Assembly (NCBI GenBank): GCA_030442035.1
Contig: JAUJEA010000001.1
Coordinates: 461,559 to 525,558, forward strand
Source of the DNA: Splendidivirga corallicola
GTDB taxonomy: Bacteria > Bacteroidota > Bacteroidia > Cytophagales > Cyclobacteriaceae
Length of the DNA stretch: 64,000 bases
Direction: 5' to 3'
Shown here: positions 27,769 through 37,976 of the stretch, piece after piece
Layout: every line of letters begins with the position of its first letter
Position numbering within the stretch: the first letter of the stretch is position 1
Program-made: the position numbers and the translations under genes
Notes under the pieces: generated by a model
Databases searched by the model: none
Told to the model about the DNA's origin: nothing
The model's input: only the letters and a program-made list of their open reading frames with translations

Positions 27769-29085
27769 TTATTGTAAAATCAATCGATTAACACTTCGAA
27801 CTTCATCAACAATAACATTCAAGAAATAAAGGCCTGCATTCATATCACTTAAATCTATATTGGGCAAGTGATGTTCTCCGGCATTGTACCATACGGAATT
27901 GACTACGCTGTGAATGGTCCTTCCATTAACATCCTGTATCTGAATGGTAACCTTCTCCCTTTTTTCCAGAGAAAAAGTAAGATCAAATCTTTTATTGGAC
28001 GGATTAGGGTAGATACTCAACTTAAATGGATTTTCAAGCAAATCACCTCTTAGACCAGTGACCACATCGCATTCTGAAGCTTCTCCAATAACACCTGTGG
28101 CAATCAAGTTTTCCTCTTGCCAGAGTTTATTTCTATCAGATACATCCGACATCAATGTTACCAGCATCCGTTCTTTCTGCCCATTGGTAAACATTCTGGG
28201 ACATCGGGTATATTCCATATAGTTCTGATTGTTATCCAGACTTCCACAAGAAAGTCGCCCGGTATCACATCCTGTAAAACCATTTGTATTGGGTGTATCG
28301 TCCACACCATCATCTTCATCACATTGGTCCTGTTCACCGTTTTCACCAGGCCCCCAGATATGTCTCAGGTTTAGAAAATGCCCCACTTCGTGGGTCAATA
28401 CTCTGTTAAACGATGCCTGGTCGGTTCCCTTGAGAGAATGTCCGATGTATCTGGCACTCATTACTATGCCATCAACAGTTGGCCTGTCTTCCACTTGTGA
28501 GGGTAAATAGGCCCATCCACTACCATTTCCCCCATCTGATTTTGCAACGATCCAGATATTCAGATATTTATCACGAGGCCAGTAACTCACCGCCTTAACA
28601 TTGAGTGGGGCATCCCAATTGCCATTGTTGGTAGCTTTAGATTCTTTTCGGATAATTCCAAGTTCACAATTACCTCTGGCATTTTTTCTGGCTATCCTGA
28701 ATTCAATACCTATGTTAGCTGCAATGCCTTCAAACTCATCGACGATTTCAAAACGATCAAGGTTCTTGAAATTAAAGTCCTCATTGAGAATATCAACAGC
28801 CTCGTAAATCCTCTCATCAGGAATATTCTCTGGCCCATTGTCATGAATTATGTGGAAAACAACCGGTATAATGAATTTTTCATCGTTCCTTCTAAGGTGT
28901 CCCTGTTTAATAGCTCTTTCCAGTTTCTGGTAAGCGGCATTGTTTTCCGGGCGAAGTTCGGGATGTTCTTTGTATAAATATTCACTTGCATTTCTCGTTT
29001 CACATTGGCTGCCGAAATCCTGACCAAATGAACTGCAAGGTGAAAGAATTAAGTATAATAATGCGATTGTAGAAAATCTTATCAT
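27769..29085 (-). CDS. Secreted M43-family (pappalysin-like) zinc metalloprotease
   Basis: A 438-residue protease. Signal peptide 1-22; propeptide-like region to about 70; catalytic domain with FIIPVVFHIIHD (71-82), the metzincin zinc site HEVGHFLNLRH at 232-242 (H232, E233, H236, H242) and the Met-turn NQNYMEY (near 290); and a C-terminal type A sorting domain (about 355-438, LSIYPNPSNKRFDLTF and AGLYFLNVIVDE). It is therefore predicted to be exported by the type IX system and to cleave extracellular protein. Homologous M43 enzymes such as ulilysin cleave varied proteins; the substrate here is not known, but collagen-like protein would fit the local metabolism. Confidence 0.92.
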   Translation of the reverse strand: MIRFSTIALLYLILSPCSSFGQDFGSQCETRNASEYLYKEHPELRPENNAAYQKLERAIKQGHLRRNDEKFIIPVVFHIIHDNGPENIPDERIYEAVDILNEDFNFKNLDRFEIVDEFEGIAANIGIEFRIARKNARGNCELGIIRKESKATNNGNWDAPLNVKAVSYWPRDKYLNIWIVAKSDGGNGSGWAYLPSQVEDRPTVDGIVMSARYIGHSLKGTDQASFNRVLTHEVGHFLNLRHIWGPGENGEQDQCDEDDGVDDTPNTNGFTGCDTGRLSCGSLDNNQNYMEYTRCPRMFTNGQKERMLVTLMSDVSDRNKLWQEENLIATGVIGEASECDVVTGLRGDLLENPFKLSIYPNPSNKRFDLTFSLEKREKVTIQIQDVNGRTIHSVVNSVWYNAGEHHLPNIDLSDMNAGLYFLNVIVDEVRSVNRLILQ

Positions 29086-29100
29086 TTCAAGTATTTAAGT

Positions 29101-29799
29101 TTATTCCTGTCTAGCATCCAAGTATTTTATCACATTCGCAAAATCTTTGTCGGTCTTGATCTGTGCTTTTTTAATATAGGCTGAGATTTCCTTATCATCT
29201 GTTGAGAAAAAAGAACGAAGGGATTTTTTTGTCTTTTTTATCTCAAAAAATGTTTGATCTTTTTGTATATAATAGCGTTCTGACAAGGAAAACCACTTTC
29301 CTTTTTTAGAAGATCCATATTCTCTTGATTCCGATTCCTTTACGACGCTTTCCATCCTTTTTAACAATGCGCTATTTCCCTTGTATAAAACCAGAAAATA
29401 ATCTTTGGTACTAAAGCCCTCTTCTCCAACTCCTTCAAACCCATTTTGAAATTCCAGATACTCCTTGTCATGTTGGAATCTGAATTTTCGAAGCATTTCC
29501 GGAACAAAAGAATATACTTTTTCCTCTTTGGTAACTTCTACCTGGTCGGCATACAAATTGTAGCGTAACATAACGTCATCATAGATTTCGCCATTTTCCA
29601 ATTCGATTTGACCCATCATAAAATCCTTGGTTAGATAAGGTGAGCCTTCAATTTCACCCTGATCCGGATTAATCAATCGTGCTACGGATCCCGAAAAATG
29701 GAAATTTGTGAAATTTTGAGTTTGTTGGGCAAAGGCCATTACATCGAGCAAGAGCATAAAACCAATTATGATTCCTAGTTTCTTTTTCATATGTAGCAT
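29101..29799 (-). CDS. Exported protein of unknown function
   Basis: A 232-residue protein with a signal peptide (about 4-25, ending AFAQ; the ATG at residue 4 is a plausible alternative start). The mature part opens with SVARLINPDQGEIEGSPYLTKDFMMGQIELENGEIYDDVMLRYNLY, a pattern (an element described, then a target path or unit of a state) found in many Bacteroidota secreted proteins of unknown function; the C-terminal third is Lys/Ser-rich (KKGKWFSLSERYYIQKDQTFFEIKKTKKSLRSFF). I do not recognise the family. It lies 15 nt before the M43 protease gene and may be in its operon. Confidence 0.65.
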   Translation of the reverse strand: MLHMKKKLGIIIGFMLLLDVMAFAQQTQNFTNFHFSGSVARLINPDQGEIEGSPYLTKDFMMGQIELENGEIYDDVMLRYNLYADQVEVTKEEKVYSFVPEMLRKFRFQHDKEYLEFQNGFEGVGEEGFSTKDYFLVLYKGNSALLKRMESVVKESESREYGSSKKGKWFSLSERYYIQKDQTFFEIKKTKKSLRSFFSTDDKEISAYIKKAQIKTDKDFANVIKYLDARQE

Positions 29800-29885
29800 G
29801 AAGGAGTTTTAAAGTCAATAGAGAAGTCCAGTAAAAGCCTTCAAAGACAGTGCTATGTGACTTTGTATTTCAACTATTAAAGGTG

Positions 29886-29913
29886 AAGAGGAATCCTTAT
29901 CAGGATTCCTCTT
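29886..29913 (-). terminator. Intrinsic terminator of Sus operon 2
   Basis: Perfect 11-bp stem (AAGAGGAATCC at 29886-29896 paired with 29903-29913), 6-nt loop, with a modest T-rich stretch on the minus strand (CACCTTTAATAG). It lies 16 nt past the stop of the lipoprotein gene and separates the Sus genes from the downstream exported protein genes. Confidence 0.7.
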
Positions 29914-29928
29914 AGTATAACTTTTAAT

Positions 29929-30774
29929 CTATTGTGGTGTATAAACCGATACAGCATTCGAGCCATCTCCGTCACCAATCCAGTAGATGGTAATCACCCC
30001 TGTGTTTGGATCAACATTACTCATTGGTTGGTCAGGATCCTGTCGGATAAAACCACCCCATTGATCCGGAATATTTTCCAAAAGGATATCCCCACAAACT
30101 TCTTTGATCACGGCATTTCTTGCTGTTGTGCCAAAAGCTGTATATGGGCCGGTATAAAGGCCTCCTGTGATGTCCTCGATAAAATATTCACCCGAACCAA
30201 TTTCTGTCAGGGTTACCGTTTCAGTATTCGAAGGAAAATCAGGTAAAAGAAAATGCCATCCGAACGTTGTCACGCGCTCATATTCACCGGCAAGGTCTGA
30301 TGGACATTGTACGCCAAAGAGATTGATCCATTCCTTGCTGTTAGGACTTACCTTCACAGAAGAGCTGACCAGCTCAAAAGCCAATGTAAATGTTTCTCCT
30401 AAATCTATATTATCTGTCAAAATCTCAAAGTCGATTTGCGCGAAGCTACTTCCTGCCGGAATTGATACAGGACCACTGGATAAAATATTGTAGTGAAGCC
30501 CTTCAACTGCTGTGGAGTTATCGGGATTTATTCTCCATTCCACGGAAATAGCATTTGACTGGTGAGGTCCAATCAATTGGATCAAAGCAGAGTCCCGCAC
30601 GGTATTGCCGGATATTTTCAAATAATTCACCAATTGATTGCTTCTTCTTTCTCCCTTGGCAAGTTCCACCTGAAGAGGTCCCTGGTAGGTCAAGTCTTCC
30701 TCCTCACAGGAGAAAATGGTCAAACCAACTAAAAACAGTGTTAATATTCTTATAGTCTTCATTGTGATTTTCAT
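29929..30774 (-). CDS. SusD-associated surface lipoprotein (DUF4843/Calx-beta-like)
   Basis: A 281-residue lipoprotein (lipobox C23, FSCEEEDL). Residues about 35-140 form an immunoglobulin-like beta region with a Calx-beta-type pattern (STAVEGLHYNILSSGPVSIPAGSS, then FTLAFELVSSS), as in lipoproteins that often accompany SusC/SusD pairs. The C-terminal half (about 155-281, CPSDLAGEYERVTTFGWH onward) looks like a separate ligand-binding domain. It begins one nucleotide after the susD2 stop codon, so it is certainly part of that operon and likely adds a surface ligand-binding site to transporter 2. Ligand unknown. Confidence 0.78.
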   Translation of the reverse strand: MKITMKTIRILTLFLVGLTIFSCEEEDLTYQGPLQVELAKGERRSNQLVNYLKISGNTVRDSALIQLIGPHQSNAISVEWRINPDNSTAVEGLHYNILSSGPVSIPAGSSFAQIDFEILTDNIDLGETFTLAFELVSSSVKVSPNSKEWINLFGVQCPSDLAGEYERVTTFGWHFLLPDFPSNTETVTLTEIGSGEYFIEDITGGLYTGPYTAFGTTARNAVIKEVCGDILLENIPDQWGGFIRQDPDQPMSNVDPNTGVITIYWIGDGDGSNAVSVYTPQ

Positions 30775-30775
30775 T

Positions 30776-32218
30776 TTAATTATACCCTGGGTTCTGAACC
30801 AAACTGCTGTTTACTCTGATTTCTCTGGCTGGAATATTCGCCAATACACGGAAATCGCCATTAACAATTGTACATTCTGTTGTACAATCCACACCGGAAA
30901 TCCCTTTTGGGATATCCATTGCTCTTCTCTTTAGATCAAAGAACCTGTGTCCCTCAAATGCAAGCTCAATTCTTCTTTGCTTAAATATTTCATTTTTAAG
31001 AAGGTCTCCGCTAAATGCATTGGTGATATCACTCAATCCGGCTCTGCTTCTAATCACATTGATTTTCTGTCTCGCCATGTCCTCATCCCCAAGTTCTGCA
31101 AAGGCCTCGGCCTGATTTAAATACATTTCCGCTAATCGTATCACATTTACATCATCCAGGCCTGGCCCTTTGTAGCTGTTGTATTTCAAAGCGAAATAAA
31201 CTTCTTCCGGTCCATGCATTTGCCTGTCGAGAATTGAGAAACGTTTGTCTGTTACACCAGAATCATCACTAAAATCAAAGCCTTCATATTGCTCCAGCAA
31301 GCCCATTCTCACTACACCATCACCTGCACCAACGCCGGAACCGGTCACTCGATAGAATTGAGATAACTGAATGTTTACGTTTAGGGCATCTGAAGGAAGT
31401 TGAAAATTCACAGAAAAGATGGCTTCCGAGGCCTGTAAAAAGATATTTACATAGTTATCTCCATTTTCAAGCGTGACGGGCGCTTCATCGATTACCTGCT
31501 GCGCAAAATTAGCAGCTTCCTGCCACTGCTCTTGATACAATTTCACACGAGACATTAAAGCCTTCGCAGCCACTTGTGTAGCTTCATAAGGATATCGCTC
31601 TGAAGCATTATCAAGCAAACTAATGGCACTCTGCAAGTCTTGTTCAATCTGTGTATAAACATCATTTACTGAAGCTCTTGCGGGAAATGCATCGGCATCC
31701 AATCCATCAAATGATTCAAGGAGTATGGGTACTCCCGGACCACCACCATTACCCGGATCTCTACTGTAGGTTTTGACCAGGTCGTGATATGTCAATGCTC
31801 TTAGAAAATAGGAAGCTCCTCTTATTTGGTTTTTCTCAGCTTCGGATCCTTCAACACCATCAATTCTTTCAAGTACCGTATTGGTCACATTGATTATAAA
31901 ATAACCAGTCGCCCAAAGCTCAAAGGTTTCTCCAACAGTATTAATAGCTTCCAAAGATAATCGACCGGTACCTGCTCCAATCGCAGCTTTGATATTATCT
32001 GCCAAAACATCAGGCATAGTCATATAGTGATAGCCGTAGTATTGATCATCCCTCAAAGCGGAATAACCGGAAATCAATAGACTTTTGACACCAGGGAGAT
32101 CAGAAAGCGCATTTTCTCTTGATATTTGATCTGTTGGTTCCGTATCCAATAGATCTTCACACCCGGTAGATAACAGGGCACCTAGACAGAAAATTATTAA
32201 TATTTTTTTCATCTTCAT
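30776..32218 (-). CDS. RagB/SusD-family outer-membrane lipoprotein 2
   Basis: A 480-residue SusD-like lipoprotein with lipobox C20 (STGCEDLLDTEPTDQ). Helical repeats fill the first half (ALTYHDLVKTYSRD near 150), and the C-terminal half has VIRLAEMYLNQAEAFAELG (about 360-378) and FKQRRIELAFEGHRFFDLKRR (about 420-440). It is 9 nt from susC2 and forms the lid of that transporter. Substrate unknown. Confidence 0.93.
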   Translation of the reverse strand: MKMKKILIIFCLGALLSTGCEDLLDTEPTDQISRENALSDLPGVKSLLISGYSALRDDQYYGYHYMTMPDVLADNIKAAIGAGTGRLSLEAINTVGETFELWATGYFIINVTNTVLERIDGVEGSEAEKNQIRGASYFLRALTYHDLVKTYSRDPGNGGGPGVPILLESFDGLDADAFPARASVNDVYTQIEQDLQSAISLLDNASERYPYEATQVAAKALMSRVKLYQEQWQEAANFAQQVIDEAPVTLENGDNYVNIFLQASEAIFSVNFQLPSDALNVNIQLSQFYRVTGSGVGAGDGVVRMGLLEQYEGFDFSDDSGVTDKRFSILDRQMHGPEEVYFALKYNSYKGPGLDDVNVIRLAEMYLNQAEAFAELGDEDMARQKINVIRSRAGLSDITNAFSGDLLKNEIFKQRRIELAFEGHRFFDLKRRAMDIPKGISGVDCTTECTIVNGDFRVLANIPAREIRVNSSLVQNPGYN

Positions 32219-32227
32219 TTCAATTAA

Positions 32228-35200
32228 TTAAAACCCAATTTGAACACCTATCAACCATGATTTTGTTGTTGGAAGATCTCCAAAATCATTTCCAGCAAAT
32301 TCAGGATCAAAGCCAGTATAGGCTGTTTCCGTCCATATATTAACACCCTGTGCATAAATTCTTGCGGAAGACAAGCCAGCTCTTTCCAGGATTGAAGAAG
32401 GCAGGTTATAGGCCAATGATAATTGTTTCAACCTGATATAATCGCCTTTTTCCAAATGCTTATCCGACTCGCTAAGGAAAGGATCATTGGATGCATCCGC
32501 TCCATTTGCATAGTTGTAGTTATTCACAGGAATAGCCACCCCTGTTACATCTCCCGGATTTCTCCATCGTTCATCAAACTGACGTTGCGTCTGATTATAT
32601 AAACCTTGTGCTAATGAAGTTTCAAATAATCTTCGGTTAGAATTGTAAATCTTGTTACCAACCTGGAACTGGAAGAATGCGGAAAGCTCGAAACCTTTAT
32701 ATTCAAAAGTATTCGTGATACCTCCATAATAGTCGGGGTTAAATGAACCAACAAATACACGGTCCGCATCAGTTTTGGTGTAAGTGATCTCACCGTTTCT
32801 GTCATACCACATAGGTCTTCCATCTGCAGGATTCACTCCTGCCCATCGCTGCATCAAGTATCCGTTAAACTCTTGTCCTACAATATAAACCAGACCAGTA
32901 TTTCCACCACCAGTTATCAATGTATCGGTTTCAGGAGTCAGTTCTAAAACTTCACTATCAAGGAAAGTAATGTTAAAATCAGTAGTCCACCTGAATCCAT
33001 TGTTGTCCACATTCACAGAACTTAGTTCCAGTTCGATACCGCTGTTTCTTACCCTGCCAATGTTATCTCTGATGGTGCTTGAACCTGATGTTTGCGGAAT
33101 TTGACGATCAAGCAAAAGTTTAGAAGCTATGCTTCGGAAAACATCTACCGATCCATTGACCCTACCTTGAATAAATCCGAAATCCAAACCAATGTTGGTT
33201 GTTGTATTTTCCTCCCATGTTAAGAGATCATTACCGGGACGGTTCACAAGCCATCCGCCCTGACCATTGTAACTAAGGTTACCTACTCCATAAAGTGTTC
33301 TATGATCGAAATTTCCAATGAAAGCATTTCCTGATACACCCCAGCTCGCTCTAAGCTTCAGATTATCAACAAATGATACATTTTGCATGAACGACTCGTC
33401 TGAAATTCTCCATGCTCCTGATACAGCTGGAAATGTTCCGTATCGGTTTCGCTCTCCAAATCTTGAGCTTCCATCCCTTCTCACAGTAACATTGAAGATA
33501 TATTTACCATCGAAAGTATAATCGACTCTACCAAAATAACCTGCCAATTTCCAATCCGTATCTGTTTTACCAGTGAAATTTTCGTCTTCAGCATTGTCGA
33601 GAGATCTTAACTTCAGAGAGGTGAAGTTATCCCTCCAAACGCTTAGGATTTTAGTACTCGCATGACGATAAGTAAATCCTCCAAGGCCCGTAATGGAATG
33701 TTTACCAAAGTCTTTCTTGTATGTTAAAGTGTGATCTGTTTGAAGATTCTGCAGTCTTGAATTGATCTCTGCAACACGGCCATTATCTGCTCTTCCATCA
33801 ACGGTTTCAGGATGATCGAATTTGAAATCTTCAACATCGTTCAAATCAAGCGACATTTTACCTCGGTATTTCAATCCCTTGATAATTTCATATTCCAGAT
33901 CAAGGCTACCTAAAATATTGAATACCCTTGCCTCATCTTCATTCAATGTATGAGACTGTATTGGGTTATCAATAAACCCTCCTGTCAAATTGGTATTGAA
34001 TGTACCATCTTCATTTCTAACAGGATCTATTGGTAAAAGAAGTGGCGCGGAAAAGGCGGCGTTTGAAAATGCCAGACCAGCCTGCCCTTGATTCAATCTA
34101 TACCACGCTATATTCAGCTTAGGGCTGATCTTTAATTTATCATTTGCCTGTACATCAAGGTTTGTACGTAAAGTTGCTCTTTCGTACTCACTTGAAAGTA
34201 CATGACCATCAGCATCATTATAAGAACCGGAAATGAAGTATTTGACCTGATCTGTGCCACCTGAGGCAGATACTTCATAAACCTGGGAAAAACCTCTGCC
34301 ATAGACGAGATCCTGCCAATCTGTATCAATGGTACTGGCAGCATACTGAGCGGCGAGGTCATCAATGGTACTAGGAAGTACATTCGGATCATTCCTTAGC
34401 CCTTCAAGTCTTAGTTCCTTCCATTCAGATGCATTGAGTACATCTACCTGATTGATCACTTCGAAGGTCGTGAAGTTGGCATTGACGTTAAATTTAGGTT
34501 TTCCGGACTTTCCGGATTTGGTGGTGATGATAATCACACCATTAGCACCAAGTGCTCCATATAATGAAGTAGCTGCCGCATCTTTAAGTACTTCGACAGA
34601 TTCAATATCATTTGGGTTGATAGAATTGAGAATATTGGAGCTAGCCACACCGCTACTTACACCGCCAGAATTTAGTTGAACTCCATCTACAATATAGAGG
34701 GGCGCATTACCAGCATTGATTGATCTGGAACCTCTGACTCTTACCCGGATGGCTCCTCCCAGAGCACCGGATGAACTGGAAATCTGAACACCTGCAATTC
34801 TACCTTGCAGAGCTCTGTCAAAACTTTGGGTGGGCATATTTTCAATAACGCCACCATCAACTTTGGCCACGGAGCCGGAAACTACTTTTTTGTCCTGGGT
34901 CGTGTATCCAAGGACAACCACTTCGCTCAGTGTGGAAACATTTTCCTCCATGACCACATCCACGGTTAGACTGGAACCAATCTCTACTTCCATGTTTGAA
35001 TATCCCACATATGAGAAAACCAAAGTGGTAGCATCGTCTGGAACATTCAAAGAATAATTGCCATTAATATCAGTAATAGTTCCTACATTGGAACCTTTCA
35101 CAAGGACATTAACACCAGGTAGTTCTGCTCCGTCTTTATCCGTAACCCTTCCGGTAATCGTTTTTTCTTCGGTCACCAAATCTTCGAAAGTGATGCCTGG

Positions 35201-35572
35201 AGATTTTACCCCTTTGTTCCCGACATAGATGATTTCATTTATTCGTTTAAATCGGAGATCCGTTCTCCTGGAGATATCGCGCAACAAATCAGCTAAAGAA
35301 ATATGCTGTTTAGTAAGACTGAGTTTTTTTCTCAGATCAACAGATTTTTCCTTATAGGCAAATGTAAAATCCGTTGCATTTTCTATTTCACTGAATGTTT
35401 CCTTAATACTCAGGTTGTCAATTTCAATGGTGACATGAATCTTTTCTATGCTCATTTTCTGTGCCTCGCCATACCGGGCAAACACAAAAGAATAAAGCAT
35501 GCATTGTATGAGTATGCCAAAAATTGCATATCTAGACATAATCAAAATTTTTTTTAGTATTTTTAATGTCAT
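32228..35572 (-). CDS. SusC/RagA TonB-dependent transporter 2, with STN domain
   Basis: A 1114-residue outer-membrane TonB-dependent transporter. Signal peptide (about 1-37), STN domain (about 45-118, IEIDNLSIKETFSEIENATDFTF), a carboxypeptidase-regulatory-like domain (about 138-215, ITGRVTDKDGAELPGVNVLV), plug with VVVLGYTTQDKKVVSGSV and DAAATSLYGALGANGVIIIT (about 225-350), and the barrel to the C-terminus (ending in a typical aromatic residue, VQIGF). The STN domain, with fecR 2 and sigma 2 just upstream, marks it as a transporter that also signals. Substrate not readable. Confidence 0.93.
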   Translation of the reverse strand: MTLKILKKILIMSRYAIFGILIQCMLYSFVFARYGEAQKMSIEKIHVTIEIDNLSIKETFSEIENATDFTFAYKEKSVDLRKKLSLTKQHISLADLLRDISRRTDLRFKRINEIIYVGNKGVKSPGITFEDLVTEEKTITGRVTDKDGAELPGVNVLVKGSNVGTITDINGNYSLNVPDDATTLVFSYVGYSNMEVEIGSSLTVDVVMEENVSTLSEVVVLGYTTQDKKVVSGSVAKVDGGVIENMPTQSFDRALQGRIAGVQISSSSGALGGAIRVRVRGSRSINAGNAPLYIVDGVQLNSGGVSSGVASSNILNSINPNDIESVEVLKDAAATSLYGALGANGVIIITTKSGKSGKPKFNVNANFTTFEVINQVDVLNASEWKELRLEGLRNDPNVLPSTIDDLAAQYAASTIDTDWQDLVYGRGFSQVYEVSASGGTDQVKYFISGSYNDADGHVLSSEYERATLRTNLDVQANDKLKISPKLNIAWYRLNQGQAGLAFSNAAFSAPLLLPIDPVRNEDGTFNTNLTGGFIDNPIQSHTLNEDEARVFNILGSLDLEYEIIKGLKYRGKMSLDLNDVEDFKFDHPETVDGRADNGRVAEINSRLQNLQTDHTLTYKKDFGKHSITGLGGFTYRHASTKILSVWRDNFTSLKLRSLDNAEDENFTGKTDTDWKLAGYFGRVDYTFDGKYIFNVTVRRDGSSRFGERNRYGTFPAVSGAWRISDESFMQNVSFVDNLKLRASWGVSGNAFIGNFDHRTLYGVGNLSYNGQGGWLVNRPGNDLLTWEENTTTNIGLDFGFIQGRVNGSVDVFRSIASKLLLDRQIPQTSGSSTIRDNIGRVRNSGIELELSSVNVDNNGFRWTTDFNITFLDSEVLELTPETDTLITGGGNTGLVYIVGQEFNGYLMQRWAGVNPADGRPMWYDRNGEITYTKTDADRVFVGSFNPDYYGGITNTFEYKGFELSAFFQFQVGNKIYNSNRRLFETSLAQGLYNQTQRQFDERWRNPGDVTGVAIPVNNYNYANGADASNDPFLSESDKHLEKGDYIRLKQLSLAYNLPSSILERAGLSSARIYAQGVNIWTETAYTGFDPEFAGNDFGDLPTTKSWLIGVQIGF

Positions 35573-35730
35573 AGTTAAAATGTTTTTGGTAAGAAAATAA
35601 TTATCAAAAGCATGTGCCTCATGCCTGCTTATAGGGCATCCTCCAAATGAACTAGAAGCGGCATGAGGTCACTATTAAAATTTAATGTCTCTTCAACTAA
35701 CTCGTATCTGTATATTTCATAGGCAGCATA

Positions 35731-36765
35731 TTAATTTAGGATGACAGTTTTATCATTTATTTCAAACTCAAATTCAAAGGCAAAACTTAACCCCTCCAAT
35801 ATCTCAGTTAGTGATTTATTCTTATAGATAATGGAAAAGTCCTTATCTCGATTCAGCTGTCGGTTTACAACAAATGTAACCCCGTACCATCGTTCCAATG
35901 TGCGGATAATTTCATTGATATTTGCTCCTTTGAAGTGGATAATCCCCTTTGTCCAAGCCAGGATTTCATCAGGATCAAAATCCTCTTTGGTAAGCCTTTG
36001 ACTGGAAAGATCATATGATGTCATTTGATTCCTGGTAATGGTATACTTGAACCTCTTAGCTATACTGCTACTGTTCTCTACTCTTACTTTACCCTCCACC
36101 ACGGCCACATTGATTTTGCTTTCATCGGGATACGCCCTTACGTTAAAAGCTGTTCCAAGCACTGTTGTTTGTACATTTCCAGTCTTAACAATAAAGGGTC
36201 GTTCAGCGTCCTTGGTAACTTCAAAATACGCTTCACCTTTTAAGTAAACCACTCGTACTGTATCAGAAAATCTCTCGGGATAACTGATATCTGAACCTGC
36301 ATTAAGGTGTACTTTGGTGCCATCATCCAACCAGGTGGTGGTTTTTTGCCCCATAGGACTCTTCTTTGTGATGACAGGTAATTGAACCACTTGGCTTTGT
36401 TCGATAGGAAGAAATCTGAGTACCCCAAAGACGGACAAAAGAATAATCGCCAATACCGCGGCAATTTTCAGGGTTCGGGATAAAATCGAACTGTTGTAAC
36501 GCTGTTGTTTCAGAGATGCTTGTCTGCTCTTTTTAAGTACACCTTCGAACATTTCCACATAATCACCTTCAGTAAGTTCCGGATCGTATTGATAGCCCAT
36601 ATCTGATATCATGTTTCTGGCATGCAGGCATTCCTCTCTTTTCTCAGGATGTTTTGCCATCCACATCTTCCAAAACTTATCGGATTGCTCGTCCGGATCT
36701 TTCACCCAGCGAATGAAATATTCGTCTTTAATAAAATCTACGGTGCTGTAGTCCTCGTACTTCAT
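35731..36765 (-). CDS. FecR-family anti-sigma factor 2
   Basis: A 344-residue inner-membrane protein with the same design as FecR 1: cytoplasmic part with FWKMWMAKHPEKREECLHAR (31-50), one membrane helix (about 98-118), periplasmic FecR domain (about 128-230, LDDGTKVHLNAGSDISYPERF) and a C-terminal secretin-like domain (about 270-344). Pairs with sigma 2 (139 nt upstream) and SusC2 (158 nt downstream). Confidence 0.92.
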   Translation of the reverse strand: MKYEDYSTVDFIKDEYFIRWVKDPDEQSDKFWKMWMAKHPEKREECLHARNMISDMGYQYDPELTEGDYVEMFEGVLKKSRQASLKQQRYNSSILSRTLKIAAVLAIILLSVFGVLRFLPIEQSQVVQLPVITKKSPMGQKTTTWLDDGTKVHLNAGSDISYPERFSDTVRVVYLKGEAYFEVTKDAERPFIVKTGNVQTTVLGTAFNVRAYPDESKINVAVVEGKVRVENSSSIAKRFKYTITRNQMTSYDLSSQRLTKEDFDPDEILAWTKGIIHFKGANINEIIRTLERWYGVTFVVNRQLNRDKDFSIIYKNKSLTEILEGLSFAFEFEFEINDKTVILN

Positions 36766-36904
36766 TATTTGAATCAGATGTATACTTCGATTTCAAGTCC
36801 CTTCAATTACAAAGAGGGAAGCCAAAATCAAAACCTCCCATTTTCAGAGATTTTTTTTAAATACAGGAAATTTTATTATATGAAAAGTGTAATCGAATGG
36901 TATT

Positions 36905-37561
36905 TCAACCTGAAAAATAAATTAGTATCAGTAGGGATATCACGATATTTTGACGAATGGAATCCAATCCCCTCCTCACCAGTTTTGTTACAGAATTTTT
37001 GTTTTTCAGATTCATGAGTTCTGCGACTTCCTCATGCGAGAATCCTTCATAGTAATAAAGCAAAATAGCCTGTTTTTGCTTCTTTGATAGTTTTTTTAAT
37101 TGCTCATTGACTCTAGCAACTTTTAAACGATAGGCCTCTTCATGAATTACCTTAGATTCGCTGGAGATCTCAATTTCGAAACCGCTCAAATGATCAAGGA
37201 TGGGATGATCTATAAGATATTTACGTTCCAGCTTTAATTTTTCAATGATGGCTCTGTAAAGTGATTTATAAAGATATGATTTTATCGAGTTGATTTTCCC
37301 AATGGAGATCTTGCGCCGTATCAGTGTAGCAAAAACATCCTGGATGCAATCCTTTACGATCTCTTTATGATGCGAAATCTGGTTGCCAAATCTATACAGA
37401 TCATGAACATATTTGCCATAAATGTAGCCTAATACCGATTCATCACCCTGGTTTAACCCCTTGATAATTTCTTTGTCAGATAATTCTCTGTCAACGAATA
37501 AAGGATTTTCCTTTAACCTCTTTCCAGGTGCATCAACCGAATCCGAATATGCTTTTAGCAT
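36905..37561 (-). CDS. ECF RNA polymerase sigma factor 2 (FecI-like)
   Basis: A 218-residue ECF sigma factor. Region 2 (about 37-105) has DESVLGYIYGKYVHDLYRF and KEIVKDCIQDVFATLIRR; region 4 (about 150-205) has LSKKQKQAILLYYYEGFSHEEVAELM. The last 15 residues are hydrophobic (NIVISLLILIYFSG), which is unusual for a cytoplasmic sigma factor. It should drive Sus operon 2. Upstream lies a 739-nt region with the shared 12-bp motif and an element homologous to one upstream of susC3. Confidence 0.9.
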   Translation of the reverse strand: MLKAYSDSVDAPGKRLKENPLFVDRELSDKEIIKGLNQGDESVLGYIYGKYVHDLYRFGNQISHHKEIVKDCIQDVFATLIRRKISIGKINSIKSYLYKSLYRAIIEKLKLERKYLIDHPILDHLSGFEIEISSESKVIHEEAYRLKVARVNEQLKKLSKKQKQAILLYYYEGFSHEEVAELMNLKNKNSVTKLVRRGLDSIRQNIVISLLILIYFSG

Positions 37562-37964
37562 GGGCTTGTATTTATTGTGTATATTCCAACTAGGATTACT
37601 TCCAATGCAATGCGTATAAATACCTTAAAACAGAAAATCAATTTTTCTGAAAAAGAGCTTTAAACCGCTAAGATTAATTCAACTTGACGTTTTCATGATT
37701 GTTGCAAATTTTCAAGATCGCAGTTCTTCATTGAACCGTAAAGAAGTAGTGTAAAGGATTGTTTTTTTAAAGATCATTGAATATAAATGCTATCTTCTAT
37801 CAAGTAGGATAGTTATCTTGAAATCGACGTTAAGTATTCTAACAATCTTCGTTTGTTGGGGATCCCCCTATCTAATATCACCCAAATGGGTGTGTCTAGA
37901 TCATTGTGAAATTAAAGGTAAGTTAACGATAGGTACTCTAGCTATACTCATTTATCAAAGTACT

Positions 37965-37976
37965 ACACTATTTTAC
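37965..37976 (-). promoter_or_regulatory. Shared 12-bp motif, copy upstream of sigma 2
   Basis: ACACTATTTTAC, identical to the copy at 43244-43255, and placed 86 nt after a CCCA/TGGG dyad as that copy is (87 nt). It is about 400 nt upstream of the sigma 2 start codon. Confidence 0.4.
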
